A stretch of DNA of 55,719 bases from Phycisphaerae bacterium (GCA_022072085.1 JAJVII010000070.1:1-55719); one strand, 5' to 3'. Counted from the stretch's first letter, positions 8,950 through 18,026 are shown. A program made the numbers and translations. Notes: a model not told the origin generated them from the letters alone.

Positions 8950-9729
8950 ATGGCACGAAGCGGCGAGAAGGCCCGGCGGCGGCGCGAGCAATTGCTGCGG
9001 ACGCTCCAGGGCTGGCGCGAGGTCTCGACCATCGCGATGGCCCGCCGGCTGGGCGTCTCGCCGATGACCATCCGCCGCGACCTGGCGGCCATCCAGGCCT
9101 CCGGCGCCGCGGTCCGCTGCTACGGCGGGGCGGTGGCGGCCCGCCGGATCACCTTCGAGTTCGCCTTCGACCGGCGGCATCGGCGGAACCTGGCGGCCAA
9201 GCGGCGGATCGGCCAGGCGGCGGCTGCCCGCATCCGGCCCGGGCAGGTGGTGTTCCTGGACACCGGCACGACGACGCTGGAGGCGGCCCGGGCGCTGGCG
9301 GCCCGCGGCGTCGCCTGCACCGCGGTGACCTCCAGCCTGGTCGTCGCCAGCGAGCTGTGGGGCCGCGCCGGCATCGAGCTGCACCTGGTCGGCGGGCGCG
9401 TCCGCGGGGCCAGCCCCGACCTGGTCGGTCCGCAGACCGAGCTGCTGCTCGACCGCCTGACCGCGGACATCGCCCTGGTGGGCAGCGACGGGATCGACCC
9501 GGCGCGGGGGAGCTTCTCGGCCGACGCCGAGTCGGCCGGCGTGGCCGAGCGGATGTGCCGCAACGCCCGACGGGCGGTGGTCGTGGCCGACGCGTCCAAG
9601 CTGGGCGTGGCCGGCGCGGTGCGATACCTGCCCATCGACAAGATGACCGAGTTGATCACCGACCGGTCGGCCGACCGCAGGCAGGTGGCAGCCATGCGCG
9701 GACGAGGCGTAAGGGTGGAAGTCGTGTGA
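8950..9729 (+). CDS. DeoR-family transcriptional regulator
   Basis: 259 residues. The N-terminal winged helix-turn-helix (REQLLRTLQGWREVSTIAMA, then RRLGVSPMTIRRDLAAI, about residues 12-50) is typical of DeoR, and the C-terminal sugar-phosphate sensor domain keeps FLDTGTTTLEAARAL, VTSSLVVASEL and ALVGSDGIDPARG. DeoR proteins usually repress sugar operons until a phosphorylated intermediate binds. As the first gene of a seven-gene operon ending in a sugar kinase, it very probably controls that operon. The TGA overlaps a possible GTG of the next gene; the ATG 15 bases on has the better ribosome site. Confidence 0.92.
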   Translation: MARSGEKARRRREQLLRTLQGWREVSTIAMARRLGVSPMTIRRDLAAIQASGAAVRCYGGAVAARRITFEFAFDRRHRRNLAAKRRIGQAAAARIRPGQVVFLDTGTTTLEAARALAARGVACTAVTSSLVVASELWGRAGIELHLVGGRVRGASPDLVGPQTELLLDRLTADIALVGSDGIDPARGSFSADAESAGVAERMCRNARRAVVVADASKLGVAGAVRYLPIDKMTELITDRSADRRQVAAMRGRGVRVEVV

Positions 9730-9740
9730 CGGGAGCGGAC

Positions 9741-11111
9741 ATGGGTGCGACGGGAATGCAGAGGGCGGCCACGACGACGACCGGGCGGGCGATGCACGCG
9801 GCGCTGGAGTTCCTGGACAGCCACGCGCCGGCTGACCTGCTGACGCGCGTGGGCCAGACGATCGAGGAGCTGCCGGCCGTCGCGACGATCGACAAGCGAC
9901 TGCTCCAGCGAGCCAGCGGCGGCGACGCCGGCGGGCCGACCGACGACCTGCTGACTGGGCGCGGGTTGTTTTACATCACCGAGCAGCGGCGGCTCTGCCT
10001 GGACTGCACCGCGGGGCACTACCAGATGACCTGGGGCTACAACCACCCGCGGCTGGCGGCGATCGTCCGCGACGCCGCCGATGCCGGCATCGTCTGGGAT
10101 AACCACAGCAACATCCCGCAGTGGCCGGTGAAGAAACTTGCTCACCGACTGGTCGAATCGGCCAACGACCCCGGCCAGTCCGACCCGCTGGACGCGGTGC
10201 TGCTGAGCTGCTGCACGGGCTCGGTCGCGTGCGCGGCGGCGCTGAAGATGCAACTCCTGCACTTCGAAGCGACGCACGAGACGGCGGTCACACCGGCGAT
10301 CGTCGTGCTCGACGGCAACTACCACGGCACGGACATGGTGGCGCAGCGGCTGCGGGGCATGTGGCCGCGCTACATCGCGAACCTCGACGTGGTGGCCGTC
10401 CAGCCCAACGACGCCGACGAGTTGCGGCGGGCGTTTGCGGCCCACGCCGGGCGCGTTGCGGCGTTCTGGGCCGAGCCGGTGATGATGAACCGCGAGGCCA
10501 TCGCCGTCGAGGCCGACTATCTGAAGCTCGCCCGCGGGCTGTGCGACCAGGCCGGCGCGGTGCTGTGCCTCGACGAAATCCAGACCGGCTTCTGGGACCC
10601 GCGGCTGTTCCAGTTCCGCTCGCTGGGCGTGGCGCCCGACATGGTCGTCGTGGGCAAGGGCATGACCGGCGGCTTCCATCCGCAGGCGGCGGTGCTCTAC
10701 AAACGGCGCTACGACCGGCTGGCGCAATACGACGCGATCAGCACCAACGGCAGCGCGGCGTTGCCCTGCCTGGTGGCGCTGGAGGTGACGGACATGGCGG
10801 CCGAGTCGTCCGCGGCGACCGCGGCGGCCGGGGCGCGAATCTCGGGGGGGATGGCCGATCTGGCCCGACGGTTCGACGGCCGGCTCGCAGGCCCGCGCGG
10901 CCGGGGCCATCTGGCCGGCATCAAGTTCGCCAGCCGCGATGACGCCCTGGCGGTGCATCGGCGGCTGGTGGACGGCGGGTTGTGGGTGCGGGCGCACGCG
11001 TATCACGAGGGGCACAGCACGATCCTGAGCAAACTGGGCCTGCTCGCGGACGAGCGGGTCATCGAATTCGTGATCGAGCGATTCAACCGGGTTCTCGGAC
11101 AGGAGCATTAA
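9741..11111 (+). CDS. Class III (PLP-dependent) aminotransferase
   Basis: 456 residues; ATG 9741 is chosen because GGGAG precedes it (an in-frame GTG at 9726 is possible). The fold-type I aminotransferase signatures are all present: CCTGSVACAAALKM, the YHGTDM turn, LCLDEIQTGFW (cofactor aspartate) and VVVGKGMTGGF, with the Schiff-base lysine at about residue 306. Relatives include glutamate-1-semialdehyde aminomutase and omega-aminotransferases; the exact substrate cannot be read from sequence. In this operon it would add or remove an amino group on a keto or amino sugar or cyclitol made by the neighbouring dehydrogenases. One base separates it from the next gene. Confidence 0.88.
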   Translation: MGATGMQRAATTTTGRAMHAALEFLDSHAPADLLTRVGQTIEELPAVATIDKRLLQRASGGDAGGPTDDLLTGRGLFYITEQRRLCLDCTAGHYQMTWGYNHPRLAAIVRDAADAGIVWDNHSNIPQWPVKKLAHRLVESANDPGQSDPLDAVLLSCCTGSVACAAALKMQLLHFEATHETAVTPAIVVLDGNYHGTDMVAQRLRGMWPRYIANLDVVAVQPNDADELRRAFAAHAGRVAAFWAEPVMMNREAIAVEADYLKLARGLCDQAGAVLCLDEIQTGFWDPRLFQFRSLGVAPDMVVVGKGMTGGFHPQAAVLYKRRYDRLAQYDAISTNGSAALPCLVALEVTDMAAESSAATAAAGARISGGMADLARRFDGRLAGPRGRGHLAGIKFASRDDALAVHRRLVDGGLWVRAHAYHEGHSTILSKLGLLADERVIEFVIERFNRVLGQEH

Positions 11112-11112
11112 G

Positions 11113-12294
11113 ATGGGCATCAGCATCGGGCTGGTCGGGCTGGGGTCGTTCGGCAGCAGCTTCGCGGACCTGTTCATGGCCCACCCGCTGACCGGCCGCG
11201 TGGCGCTGTGCGACCGCGAGGCGGACCGCGTCGCCGCGTTCGCGAACAAGGAGTCGTGGAAGCGCAGCGGCAAGTTCAAGCCGTCCGACGCCTACGCGAC
11301 GCTGGACGACATCTGCAAGGCGGACCTGGACGCGCTGGTCATCATCACGCAGCATTGGCTGCACGCCCCGCAATGCGTGCAGGCGATGGAGGCGGGCAAG
11401 CACGTCTACTGCGCCGTGCCGCTGCTGAGCGTGCCGGACGCCGACGAGATCCTCGACTGGTGCGACCGGGCGGTGCGGACGACGGAGCGGACCGGGCGGC
11501 ATTTCATGTACGGCGAAACGACGTTCTACCGGCCCGAGGCGATGTACTGCCGCCGCCGGGCGGCCGAGGGGGCCTTCGGGCGTTTCGTCTACAGCGAGGG
11601 CGAATACTTCCACGCCTTCGACCTGCCGACCAGCGACCTGCGCAAGGTCTGGGCCCACCGCATGGGCAGCACCATCGGCAAGGAATTCCTCGCGCGGCGT
11701 GCGGACTACGGGCGGCGGGGCATCCGCGGCGGGCCGATGCACTACCCGACGCACTCGACCGGCGGGCCGATCAGCGTGACCGGCGCCCACGCGGTGAAGG
11801 TGAGCTGCCGGGGCTTCGGGCCGGCCTCTCGCGACGAGTATTTCGCCGTGACCCAGGACGCCTTCAGCAATGAGACGGCCCTGTTCACGATGAGCGACGG
11901 ATCGACGATGCGGATCTGCGAGTATCGCGAGATCGGGTTCCGCGGGCGCGAGACCTTCCGCATCTATGGGACCGAGGGCAGCTTCGAGGACAACGTCTGG
12001 CACGACAAGAAGTCGGCCACCGAATTGAGCGTTCCGGAGATGCGCGACAAGCTGCCGGCGGAGGTCGAGGCCGCGTTCAGGGCGGCCCGCCCCGAGCACG
12101 ACGTCTACGGCGGGCACGGCGGCTCGCACGCCTATCTTGTTCACGAGTTCGTGGACGCGATCGCCCACGACCGGCGTCCGGCGTGCGACGTCTACCAGGG
12201 CGTCCGCTACATGGCGGCCGGCGCGGTCGCGCACAAGTCCGCGCTGCGCGACGGCGAAATCCTCGACGTACCGGACTGGGGCGACGGAAGATAA
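11113..12294 (+). CDS. Gfo/Idh/MocA-family protein lacking the EKP lysine
   Basis: 393 residues, with AGGAG before the start. The N-terminal Rossmann domain shows GLVGLGSFGSSFADLF and binds NAD(P); the C-terminal alpha/beta domain is of normal size (YGETTFYRPEAMYC, then GGSHAYLVHEFVDAI near the end). Where family members carry the catalytic E-K-P motif after GKHVYC, this protein reads AVP (residues 101-103), so the usual lysine is missing. It may use another base, act on a different reaction, or be a non-catalytic partner of the second family member two genes downstream. Its position between the aminotransferase and amidohydrolase genes ties it to the pathway. Confidence 0.85.
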   Translation: MGISIGLVGLGSFGSSFADLFMAHPLTGRVALCDREADRVAAFANKESWKRSGKFKPSDAYATLDDICKADLDALVIITQHWLHAPQCVQAMEAGKHVYCAVPLLSVPDADEILDWCDRAVRTTERTGRHFMYGETTFYRPEAMYCRRRAAEGAFGRFVYSEGEYFHAFDLPTSDLRKVWAHRMGSTIGKEFLARRADYGRRGIRGGPMHYPTHSTGGPISVTGAHAVKVSCRGFGPASRDEYFAVTQDAFSNETALFTMSDGSTMRICEYREIGFRGRETFRIYGTEGSFEDNVWHDKKSATELSVPEMRDKLPAEVEAAFRAARPEHDVYGGHGGSHAYLVHEFVDAIAHDRRPACDVYQGVRYMAAGAVAHKSALRDGEILDVPDWGDGR

Positions 12295-12345
12295 GAGGCG
12301 CGGGGACGCGGGGAAGAAGAGAAGAGAGAGACGCGGAGACGGACG

Positions 12346-13377
12346 ATGTGGCGCGAGACGACCCGGCACGAGCGGAACATGGCGATCTGGCGCGAGGAGC
12401 TGGACGGCTTCGTCCCGCCGCGCGTTCTGGACTTTCACGTCCACCTCTACGACGCCGCTTGCATCGACCCCGCGCACGTGCCCAGCGCCGGCGGGCATCC
12501 CTGTCCGGAGTATTCGCGCGAGATGCTGCTGGGCGACCTGGCTGAGTTCTACCCCGGCCGCGAGACGGCGGCCGTCTGTTTCGGCTCGCCCCATCCCGAA
12601 CATGACCAGGCCGCCAACGACCGCTACGTCGCCGACTCCTGCGACGGGCGGCGAATGTTTGCGCTGCGGCTGATCGACCCGGACAACGACCCGGACGACG
12701 TTCGGGCGGATGTGGCCGGGGGCAGGTTCGTCGGCTTTAAGCCCTACCTCACCTACGTCCGCAAGGCCGACCCCAACACGGTCGAGGTCCGCGAAATGCT
12801 CCCGGATCCGATCATGCGGATCGCCGACGAGTTCGGCCTGATCGTCATGCTTCACATCCCGCGCAAGGCCCGGCTAGCCGACCCGCTGAACCACCGTCAG
12901 GTCCGCGAACGATGCGAGCGCTACCCCCGCGCGAAGATCGTGTTGGCCCACATCGGGCGGGCCTACTACCTCAAGAACGTCGTCGGCCACATTGAGCGAT
13001 TCGCCGACCTGCCCAACTGCTACGTCGATCTGGCGATGCTGAATCACGCCGGCGTGCTGGAGTATGCATTCTCGCACTTCCCGGCCGCCCGCATCCTCTA
13101 CGGCACGGACCTGCCGATCGCGGCGGCGCCGGGCAAGTCGGTCGAGATCAACAACCAGTACACCTACGTCACGCCGGTTCCCTGGGAGTTGTCGATCTGC
13201 GACGGCGGCGGGCGGATCCGGTTCACGTCGTTCCTCTACGAGGAACTGCGGGCGATCCGCGACGCGGTCGGGCGGCTGGGCCTGGGGCGCGGGTTCGTCG
13301 AGGACCTGTTCTACAACAACGGCATGCGGCTGCTGGGCGGCGTGCCGGCGGTGGGCGATCGGGAGGGCCGGCCATGA
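12346..13377 (+). CDS. Amidohydrolase-2 family metal-dependent hydrolase
   Basis: 343 residues (an internal ATG at 12379 is an alternative start). The TIM-barrel amidohydrolase markers are clear: LDFHVHLYD (HxH) after strand 1, IVMLHIPRK and IVLAHIGRA (metal/active-site histidines) and LYGTDLPI (catalytic aspartate). Relatives hydrolyse lactones or amides or decarboxylate (ACMSD-like), so a lactonase step after a dehydrogenase would fit, but this is inference. No signal peptide, so cytoplasmic. It overlaps the next gene by four bases (ATGA), showing coupled translation. Confidence 0.85.
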   Translation: MWRETTRHERNMAIWREELDGFVPPRVLDFHVHLYDAACIDPAHVPSAGGHPCPEYSREMLLGDLAEFYPGRETAAVCFGSPHPEHDQAANDRYVADSCDGRRMFALRLIDPDNDPDDVRADVAGGRFVGFKPYLTYVRKADPNTVEVREMLPDPIMRIADEFGLIVMLHIPRKARLADPLNHRQVRERCERYPRAKIVLAHIGRAYYLKNVVGHIERFADLPNCYVDLAMLNHAGVLEYAFSHFPAARILYGTDLPIAAAPGKSVEINNQYTYVTPVPWELSICDGGGRIRFTSFLYEELRAIRDAVGRLGLGRGFVEDLFYNNGMRLLGGVPAVGDREGRP

Positions 13378-14531
13378 GCGAGAGGATCCTGGGCGTCGGC
13401 GTGCTGGGCTTCGGGTTCATGGGCCGCATGCACACTTACGCCTATCGGACCATCCCGCTGCACTACGACCCGGCCCCGGGGCGGTTCGCGCTGCGGGCGG
13501 TCTGCACGGCGCACGCCGCGACGGCCGAGGCCGCCAAACAGGCCGGCGGTTTCGACCGCTGCACCACCGACCCGCGGGCGGTCATCGAGGCCGACGACGT
13601 GGACATCGTTCACGTCTGCACGCCCAACCAGGCGCACCTGGACGCCCTGCGGCTGGCCGTCGCTGCCGGGCGGCACATCTACGTCGACAAGCCGGTTACC
13701 GCGAGCCTGGCCGAGGCCGACGCGCTGGCGGGCCTGCTGCCCGGCTATCGCGGCGTCGCCCAGGTCGCGCTACAGAATCGTTTTCTGCCGGCGACGATGA
13801 AGGCGAAGCGGCTTGTGGACGAGGGGTTCATCGGGCCGGTCTCGCACTTCCGCGCCGCCTACCTGCACGGCGGCAGCATCGACCCGGACAAGGCGGTGAA
13901 CTGGAAGTCCACCGCGGCCGCCGGCGGCGGAGTCATCCGCGATCTGGGCTCGCACGTGCTGGACCTGCTGGACTGGCTGATCGGTCCCTTCGCCGCGGTC
14001 CATTGCGCCAGCCGCATCTGGTCGCGCCAGCGGCCGAGCCTTGATCGGCCCGGCGAGCGCATGACGATCGACGTCGAGGACGCCGCGGTGATGCTGCTGC
14101 GGTCGGCCGACGGGGCCATTGGCAGCGTCGAGGCCAGCAAGATCGCCACCGGCAGCGAGGACGAGTTGAGGTTTGAGATTCACGGTCGCCACGGCGCGAT
14201 GCGGTTCAATCTGATGCAGCCGAACTACCTGGAGGTGTTCGACGGTCGGCTGCCCGACGGCGACCTGGGCGGCCGGCACGGCTGGCAGCAGATCGCCTGC
14301 GTGCAGCGATACCCCGTGCCCGACGGCGGCCGCCTGAAGCTGCCATCGCCCAAGAACGCGATCGGCTGGACGCGGGCCCACGTGCACGCTATCTACTGCT
14401 TCCTGCGGAGCGTCGCCGGCGCGGGCCCGGCGTCGCCGTCGCTGTCCGACGGGCTGCGCCTCCAGCGCGTGCTGGAGGCGGTGCGCGAGTCGGCCGGCCG
14501 CGGCGCGTGGGTCGATCTGCCGCAGCGATGA
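13374..14531 (+). CDS. Gfo/Idh/MocA-family NAD(P)-dependent oxidoreductase
   Basis: 385 residues, with GGGAGG before the start. Rossmann motif GVLGFGFMGRMHTYAY near the N-terminus and the conserved HIYVDKPVTASLAEAD, in which the catalytic lysine is kept (DKP in place of EKP). GGGVIRDLGSHVLDLLDWL contains the Asp/His pair expected in the active site. Members oxidise hydroxyls of sugars, inositols or their derivatives, or act as aldose reductases. Because the first family member in this operon lacks the lysine, this is the likely active dehydrogenase. Confidence 0.88.
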   Translation: MSERILGVGVLGFGFMGRMHTYAYRTIPLHYDPAPGRFALRAVCTAHAATAEAAKQAGGFDRCTTDPRAVIEADDVDIVHVCTPNQAHLDALRLAVAAGRHIYVDKPVTASLAEADALAGLLPGYRGVAQVALQNRFLPATMKAKRLVDEGFIGPVSHFRAAYLHGGSIDPDKAVNWKSTAAAGGGVIRDLGSHVLDLLDWLIGPFAAVHCASRIWSRQRPSLDRPGERMTIDVEDAAVMLLRSADGAIGSVEASKIATGSEDELRFEIHGRHGAMRFNLMQPNYLEVFDGRLPDGDLGGRHGWQQIACVQRYPVPDGGRLKLPSPKNAIGWTRAHVHAIYCFLRSVAGAGPASPSLSDGLRLQRVLEAVRESAGRGAWVDLPQR

Positions 14532-14592
14532 GGGGCGGCATGTGTCTGGACGCTCGGCGACCTTTCTGCGACACTCAAGTCGGGAGACGCTC

Positions 14593-15996
14593 ATGGCCGC
14601 ACTTCCGGGCAAGCCACGGGTCGGACTGCTGGCGCTGACGCTGGAGTTCTACGAGCGCGGCGGGCCCGGCATCCGCCAAGGCCGGGAGCAGTGGGTCCGC
14701 GACCGCGTCCTGCCGGCGCTGGCCGAGGTGGCCGAGGTCCGCTTCGACGGCGCCGCCTGGACGCGCGAGCAGGTCGACGCGCGGGTGGCCGAGTTCGAGG
14801 CCGCCGGCTGCGAGTGCCTGCTGGTCATGCTGCTGACTTACGCGACGAGCCTCACCTCGCTGCCGGCGCTGATGCGGACGCGGCTGCCGGTGGTCGTCTG
14901 GAACACGCAGGAACTCTACGCCGTTGACGAGAGCTACGACTCGCCGCGCCTGACGGCCAACCACGGCGTACACGGGACCTTCGACCTGGGCAACGTGCTG
15001 ACCCGCGCAGGCGTGCCGTTCGCCTACGTCACCAGCCATCTGGACGACGCCGGCGCGGTCGCGGGTCTGGGCGACGCGCTGCGGGCCGGGGCGACGGCGA
15101 CGCGGCTGCGGAATTTCCGCGTCGGGCTGATGGGCTATCCGTTCCCGGGAATGGGCGACTTCGGCCTGGACACAACGCACCTGGCGGCGACGCTGGGCGT
15201 CGCGTGGGAGTCGCTGTCGGTGGTGCAGTTCAACCGGCTGGCGGCGGACGCGGCGTCGGCCGAGGTCGCGGCGCTGACGGCGGAGTATCGCGACAGCTAC
15301 GACGTCGCTCCCGCCGTGTCGGCCGACGACCTGGCAGCCACGGCGCGGGCCGAGCTGGCGCTGCGGCGGATGGTCCGCGAGCACCGTCTGGACGCGGTCA
15401 GCTACCAGTTCCTGGCCTTCGGCGAGGACGACCGCACCGCGACGCTGCCGTTCGTGGCGGCCAGCCGGCTGATGGCCGAGGGGGTGGGCTTCGGCGGCGA
15501 GGGGGATCTGATCTCCGCGTCGTTTGCGGCGGCGATGAACCGCCTGGCGCCGCCGGCCAGCTTCAGCGAAATCTTCAGCATCGACTTCGGGGGCAACAGC
15601 CTGCTGCTCAGTCACATGGGCGAAGCCAACCCGGCGATGGGGACCGACCGCGTGCGCCTGGTCAAGCGGGCCCGGCCGATCGTGCCGGTGCGCGTCTCGC
15701 AACTGGCCCTGGCGGCGACCTGGCGGCCTGGGCCGGCGACGCTGGCGGCGCTGACGCCGGGACCGGGCGGGCGGTGGCGGATCATCGCCTCGGCGATGCG
15801 GATGCAGGCCTTCGGGCCGCTGCCGCAACTGGAGGTGCCGCACGCGAAGATCGCCCCGGACGGCGACGTGCGCGACTGGCTGACGGCCTATGCGACGGCC
15901 GGCGGTCCGCACCACCTGGCGGTCTGCTACGGCGACGCCCGGGCGAAGCTCAAGCACCTGGCCCGATGGGTCGATGCCGAGTACATCGAGGTGTGA
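14593..15996 (+). CDS. L-arabinose-isomerase-family sugar isomerase
   Basis: 467 residues from ATG 14593, behind CGGGAGA. It follows the plan of arabinose/fucose isomerase-like proteins: an N-terminal Rossmann-like domain (CLLVMLLTYATSLTSL) and a middle and C-terminal domain. Candidate metal ligands are in the expected order: E in GEGDL (about 303), E in SEIFSIDF (about 326), H in LLSHMGEANP (about 341) and H in GGPHHLAVCYGD (about 438). The family interconverts aldoses and ketoses using Mn2+. The sequence differs from classical AraA, so the substrate need not be arabinose. Two bases separate the stop from the kinase start. Confidence 0.85.
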   Translation: MAALPGKPRVGLLALTLEFYERGGPGIRQGREQWVRDRVLPALAEVAEVRFDGAAWTREQVDARVAEFEAAGCECLLVMLLTYATSLTSLPALMRTRLPVVVWNTQELYAVDESYDSPRLTANHGVHGTFDLGNVLTRAGVPFAYVTSHLDDAGAVAGLGDALRAGATATRLRNFRVGLMGYPFPGMGDFGLDTTHLAATLGVAWESLSVVQFNRLAADAASAEVAALTAEYRDSYDVAPAVSADDLAATARAELALRRMVREHRLDAVSYQFLAFGEDDRTATLPFVAASRLMAEGVGFGGEGDLISASFAAAMNRLAPPASFSEIFSIDFGGNSLLLSHMGEANPAMGTDRVRLVKRARPIVPVRVSQLALAATWRPGPATLAALTPGPGGRWRIIASAMRMQAFGPLPQLEVPHAKIAPDGDVRDWLTAYATAGGPHHLAVCYGDARAKLKHLARWVDAEYIEV

Positions 15997-15997
15997 C

Positions 15998-17449
15998 ATG
16001 GGCAGCCTGCTCGGCCTGGATCTGGGGACGACCAACGTCAAGGCGCTGCTGTGCGAGCAGGGCGGCCAGGTGCTGGGCGTCGAGGCGGCGCCGGTCGCAA
16101 TCGAACACCTGCCCGGCGGGGCCGTCGAGCAGGACATCGAGGACATCTGGAAGGCGACGCTGGCTGCGATCGGGCGGCTGGGCGCCAAGCACGACCTGTC
16201 CGCCGTGCGGGCCGTCGGACTCAGCGCCCAGGGCGGCGCCGTCCAGCTCGCCGACGCCGCCGGCCGACCGACGGCGCCGGTTATCAGTTGGTTGGACGCC
16301 CGCGGGCGGATTTACGATCACCGCCTCCAGGAAGAAGTCGGTCGGGCGTGGCTGACCGAGCACAACGGCCACGGGCGCAGCGGAACGGCCGTGGGCCAAC
16401 TGCTGCGGCTGGGGGAGCAGTCGCCGGCGCTGATTGCTGCGCCACGCCGGGTCGGCTTCGTCGGCGACGCCATCTGCCAGCGGCTGTGCGGCCGGGCGGC
16501 CCACGACGCTACGTCGCTGTCGCTCTGCTTCCTCTACAACCCCCGCACCGACGACTACGACGGCGAACTGCTGGAGAAGGTCGGCCTGAAACGCGGCCAG
16601 TTGCCCGACCTGCTCAAGGCCGACGAAGCGGCCGGCGGGTTGCAGGAAACCGTTGCCCGGCTGACCGGGCTGCCCGCGGGCGTTCCCGTCACGCCGGCGA
16701 TCCACGACCAGTATGCCGCCGCGGTCGGATGCGGCGCGGTGCACGCGGGCGACGTGATGTTCGGCGCGGGGACGGCGTGGGTTCTGCTGGCGGTGACCAA
16801 GGCGCTGGCTGACCCGATCGCCGGCGCGGCGTTCGTCTGCCGCCACCCGGCGCCGGGGCTCTACGGCCAGATGCTTTCGGTGAACAACGGCGGCTCGTCG
16901 CTGTCGTGGGCGCGGCGGATGCTGCGGCTGGAGGATCTGACCGACGAGCAGTTGGACAAGCTGATCGAATCGGCGCCGCGGGCGTGCGAGGGGCTGCGGT
17001 TCTGGCCGCTGCTGGCGCTGTCGGGGGCGGGGCTCAAGCCGGGGACGGGCGGCCGACTGGACAACATCCACCTGGCCCACACGCCGGCCCACGTCCTGCG
17101 GGCGGTGGTCGAGGGGCTGGCGTGCGAACTGGCCCGCTACATCGGATTCATTCGGGCGTCGGGCGTAGCGCTGGGGCGGCTGGTCATGTGCGGCCGGGCG
17201 GCCGGCAGCCGCGTCACGCCGCAGATCATCGCCGACACCGTCCACCTGCCGATCGCTTGCGCCAGCGAGCGGGAGACCAGCGCCCTGGGGGCGGCCATCG
17301 TTGCCCGGCGGCTGGTCGAGCCGAAGAGCGAGTTGGCCCGGCTGGCCGAGGCGATGGCCCCGCGGGTCCGCGAGGTGCACCCCGACGCCGGCGCGGACAC
17401 CTACCGCGAGTTGCTGCGGCAATACGTCGCGTCGCTGCCGATGGCGTAA
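15998..17449 (+). CDS. FGGY-family carbohydrate kinase
   Basis: 483 residues. N-terminal LLGLDLGTTNVKALL is the phosphate-1 loop of FGGY kinases, followed by LSAQGGAVQL and VISWLDARG. The C-terminal half contains FGAGTAWVL, the glycine-rich NNGGSSLSWARR and the family ending ASERETSALGAAIVA. Length and domain order are those of xylulose-, gluconate- or related kinases, but residues do not settle which. As last gene of the operon it would phosphorylate the ketose made by the isomerase, and the phosphorylated sugar is the likely DeoR inducer. Confidence 0.92.
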   Translation: MGSLLGLDLGTTNVKALLCEQGGQVLGVEAAPVAIEHLPGGAVEQDIEDIWKATLAAIGRLGAKHDLSAVRAVGLSAQGGAVQLADAAGRPTAPVISWLDARGRIYDHRLQEEVGRAWLTEHNGHGRSGTAVGQLLRLGEQSPALIAAPRRVGFVGDAICQRLCGRAAHDATSLSLCFLYNPRTDDYDGELLEKVGLKRGQLPDLLKADEAAGGLQETVARLTGLPAGVPVTPAIHDQYAAAVGCGAVHAGDVMFGAGTAWVLLAVTKALADPIAGAAFVCRHPAPGLYGQMLSVNNGGSSLSWARRMLRLEDLTDEQLDKLIESAPRACEGLRFWPLLALSGAGLKPGTGGRLDNIHLAHTPAHVLRAVVEGLACELARYIGFIRASGVALGRLVMCGRAAGSRVTPQIIADTVHLPIACASERETSALGAAIVARRLVEPKSELARLAEAMAPRVREVHPDAGADTYRELLRQYVASLPMA

Positions 17450-17485
17450 GACTCACCGCGAGCGAGTTTCACCCACCAACGAAGA

Positions 17486-17507
17486 GCCCCCCGCGTCGGC
17501 GGGGGGC
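17486..17507. terminator. Perfect 9 bp hairpin between convergent genes
   Basis: GCCCCCCGC, loop GTCG, GCGGGGGGC, placed between the kinase stop and the converging thioredoxin gene. It can serve both strands; there is no T-run. Confidence 0.6.
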
Positions 17508-17537
17508 GGAGTTCCGAAACGGAAACTTCGGCGCCAA

Positions 17538-18026
17538 CTACGGCGCGGAGACCCGTACGCCGTTGGCGCCGAACGTGGAGGTCGTCGACGCCGGCGGCGC
17601 CTTGGGCGCGAGCTTCTCCAGCGTCGGGCGGATCCAGAAGCGCGACGCGTTGCCCACCCAGCGGGCCTGCTCGCGGCCGTTGACGAAGACCACCGTCGTC
17701 GGCACCAGGCCGAGGTTGTAGTAGTCGCGGATCTGCGGCTCGGTCTTGCCGAACGTCGAGTTGAGGATGAAGAACGAATCGAACCGGACGCGGCCCTTGT
17801 ACTCGTCCTTCAGCGGCTGGATTTCCGCCTCCTGAATCTCGCAGGTCGGACAGTGGTCCTTGTGGAACACCACCAGGACCGGCACGTCGCTCTTGAGATA
17901 CTCCTGCTGGAACCACTGCACGCTGTGGCCGCTCTTGCCGATGTCGCACCCGCCTGCGAGCAGGGGCAGGGCAGCGGACGCCAATACCAGCACCAGGTTC
18001 GACCGACGGGGCAATCGAAGGCTCAT
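17538..18026 (-). CDS. Thioredoxin-like lipoprotein
   Basis: 162 residues from ATG 18026, with GGAGTGG upstream. The N-terminus is a lipoprotein signal ending in the lipobox LLAGGC, so the mature protein should be anchored at a membrane outside the cytoplasm. A thioredoxin fold follows: VLVVFHKDHCPTCEIQ with the CPTC redox pair, then the cis-proline segment GLVPTTVVFVNG. The active-site dipeptide PT differs from the GP of thioredoxin. It probably reduces or isomerises exported thiol proteins, or transfers electrons to an unknown partner. It follows a small lipoprotein gene by 65 bases (likely operon) and pairs functionally with a similar gene at 18618. Confidence 0.82.
   Translation of the reverse strand: MSLRLPRRSNLVLVLASAALPLLAGGCDIGKSGHSVQWFQQEYLKSDVPVLVVFHKDHCPTCEIQEAEIQPLKDEYKGRVRFDSFFILNSTFGKTEPQIRDYYNLGLVPTTVVFVNGREQARWVGNASRFWIRPTLEKLAPKAPPASTTSTFGANGVRVSAP

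Noticed and set aside
8922-9740. An in-frame 5' extension of the aminotransferase gene over the DeoR gene
   Set aside because: The DeoR frame has helix-turn-helix and sensor motifs; the extension has none, and a ribosome site supports ATG 9741.
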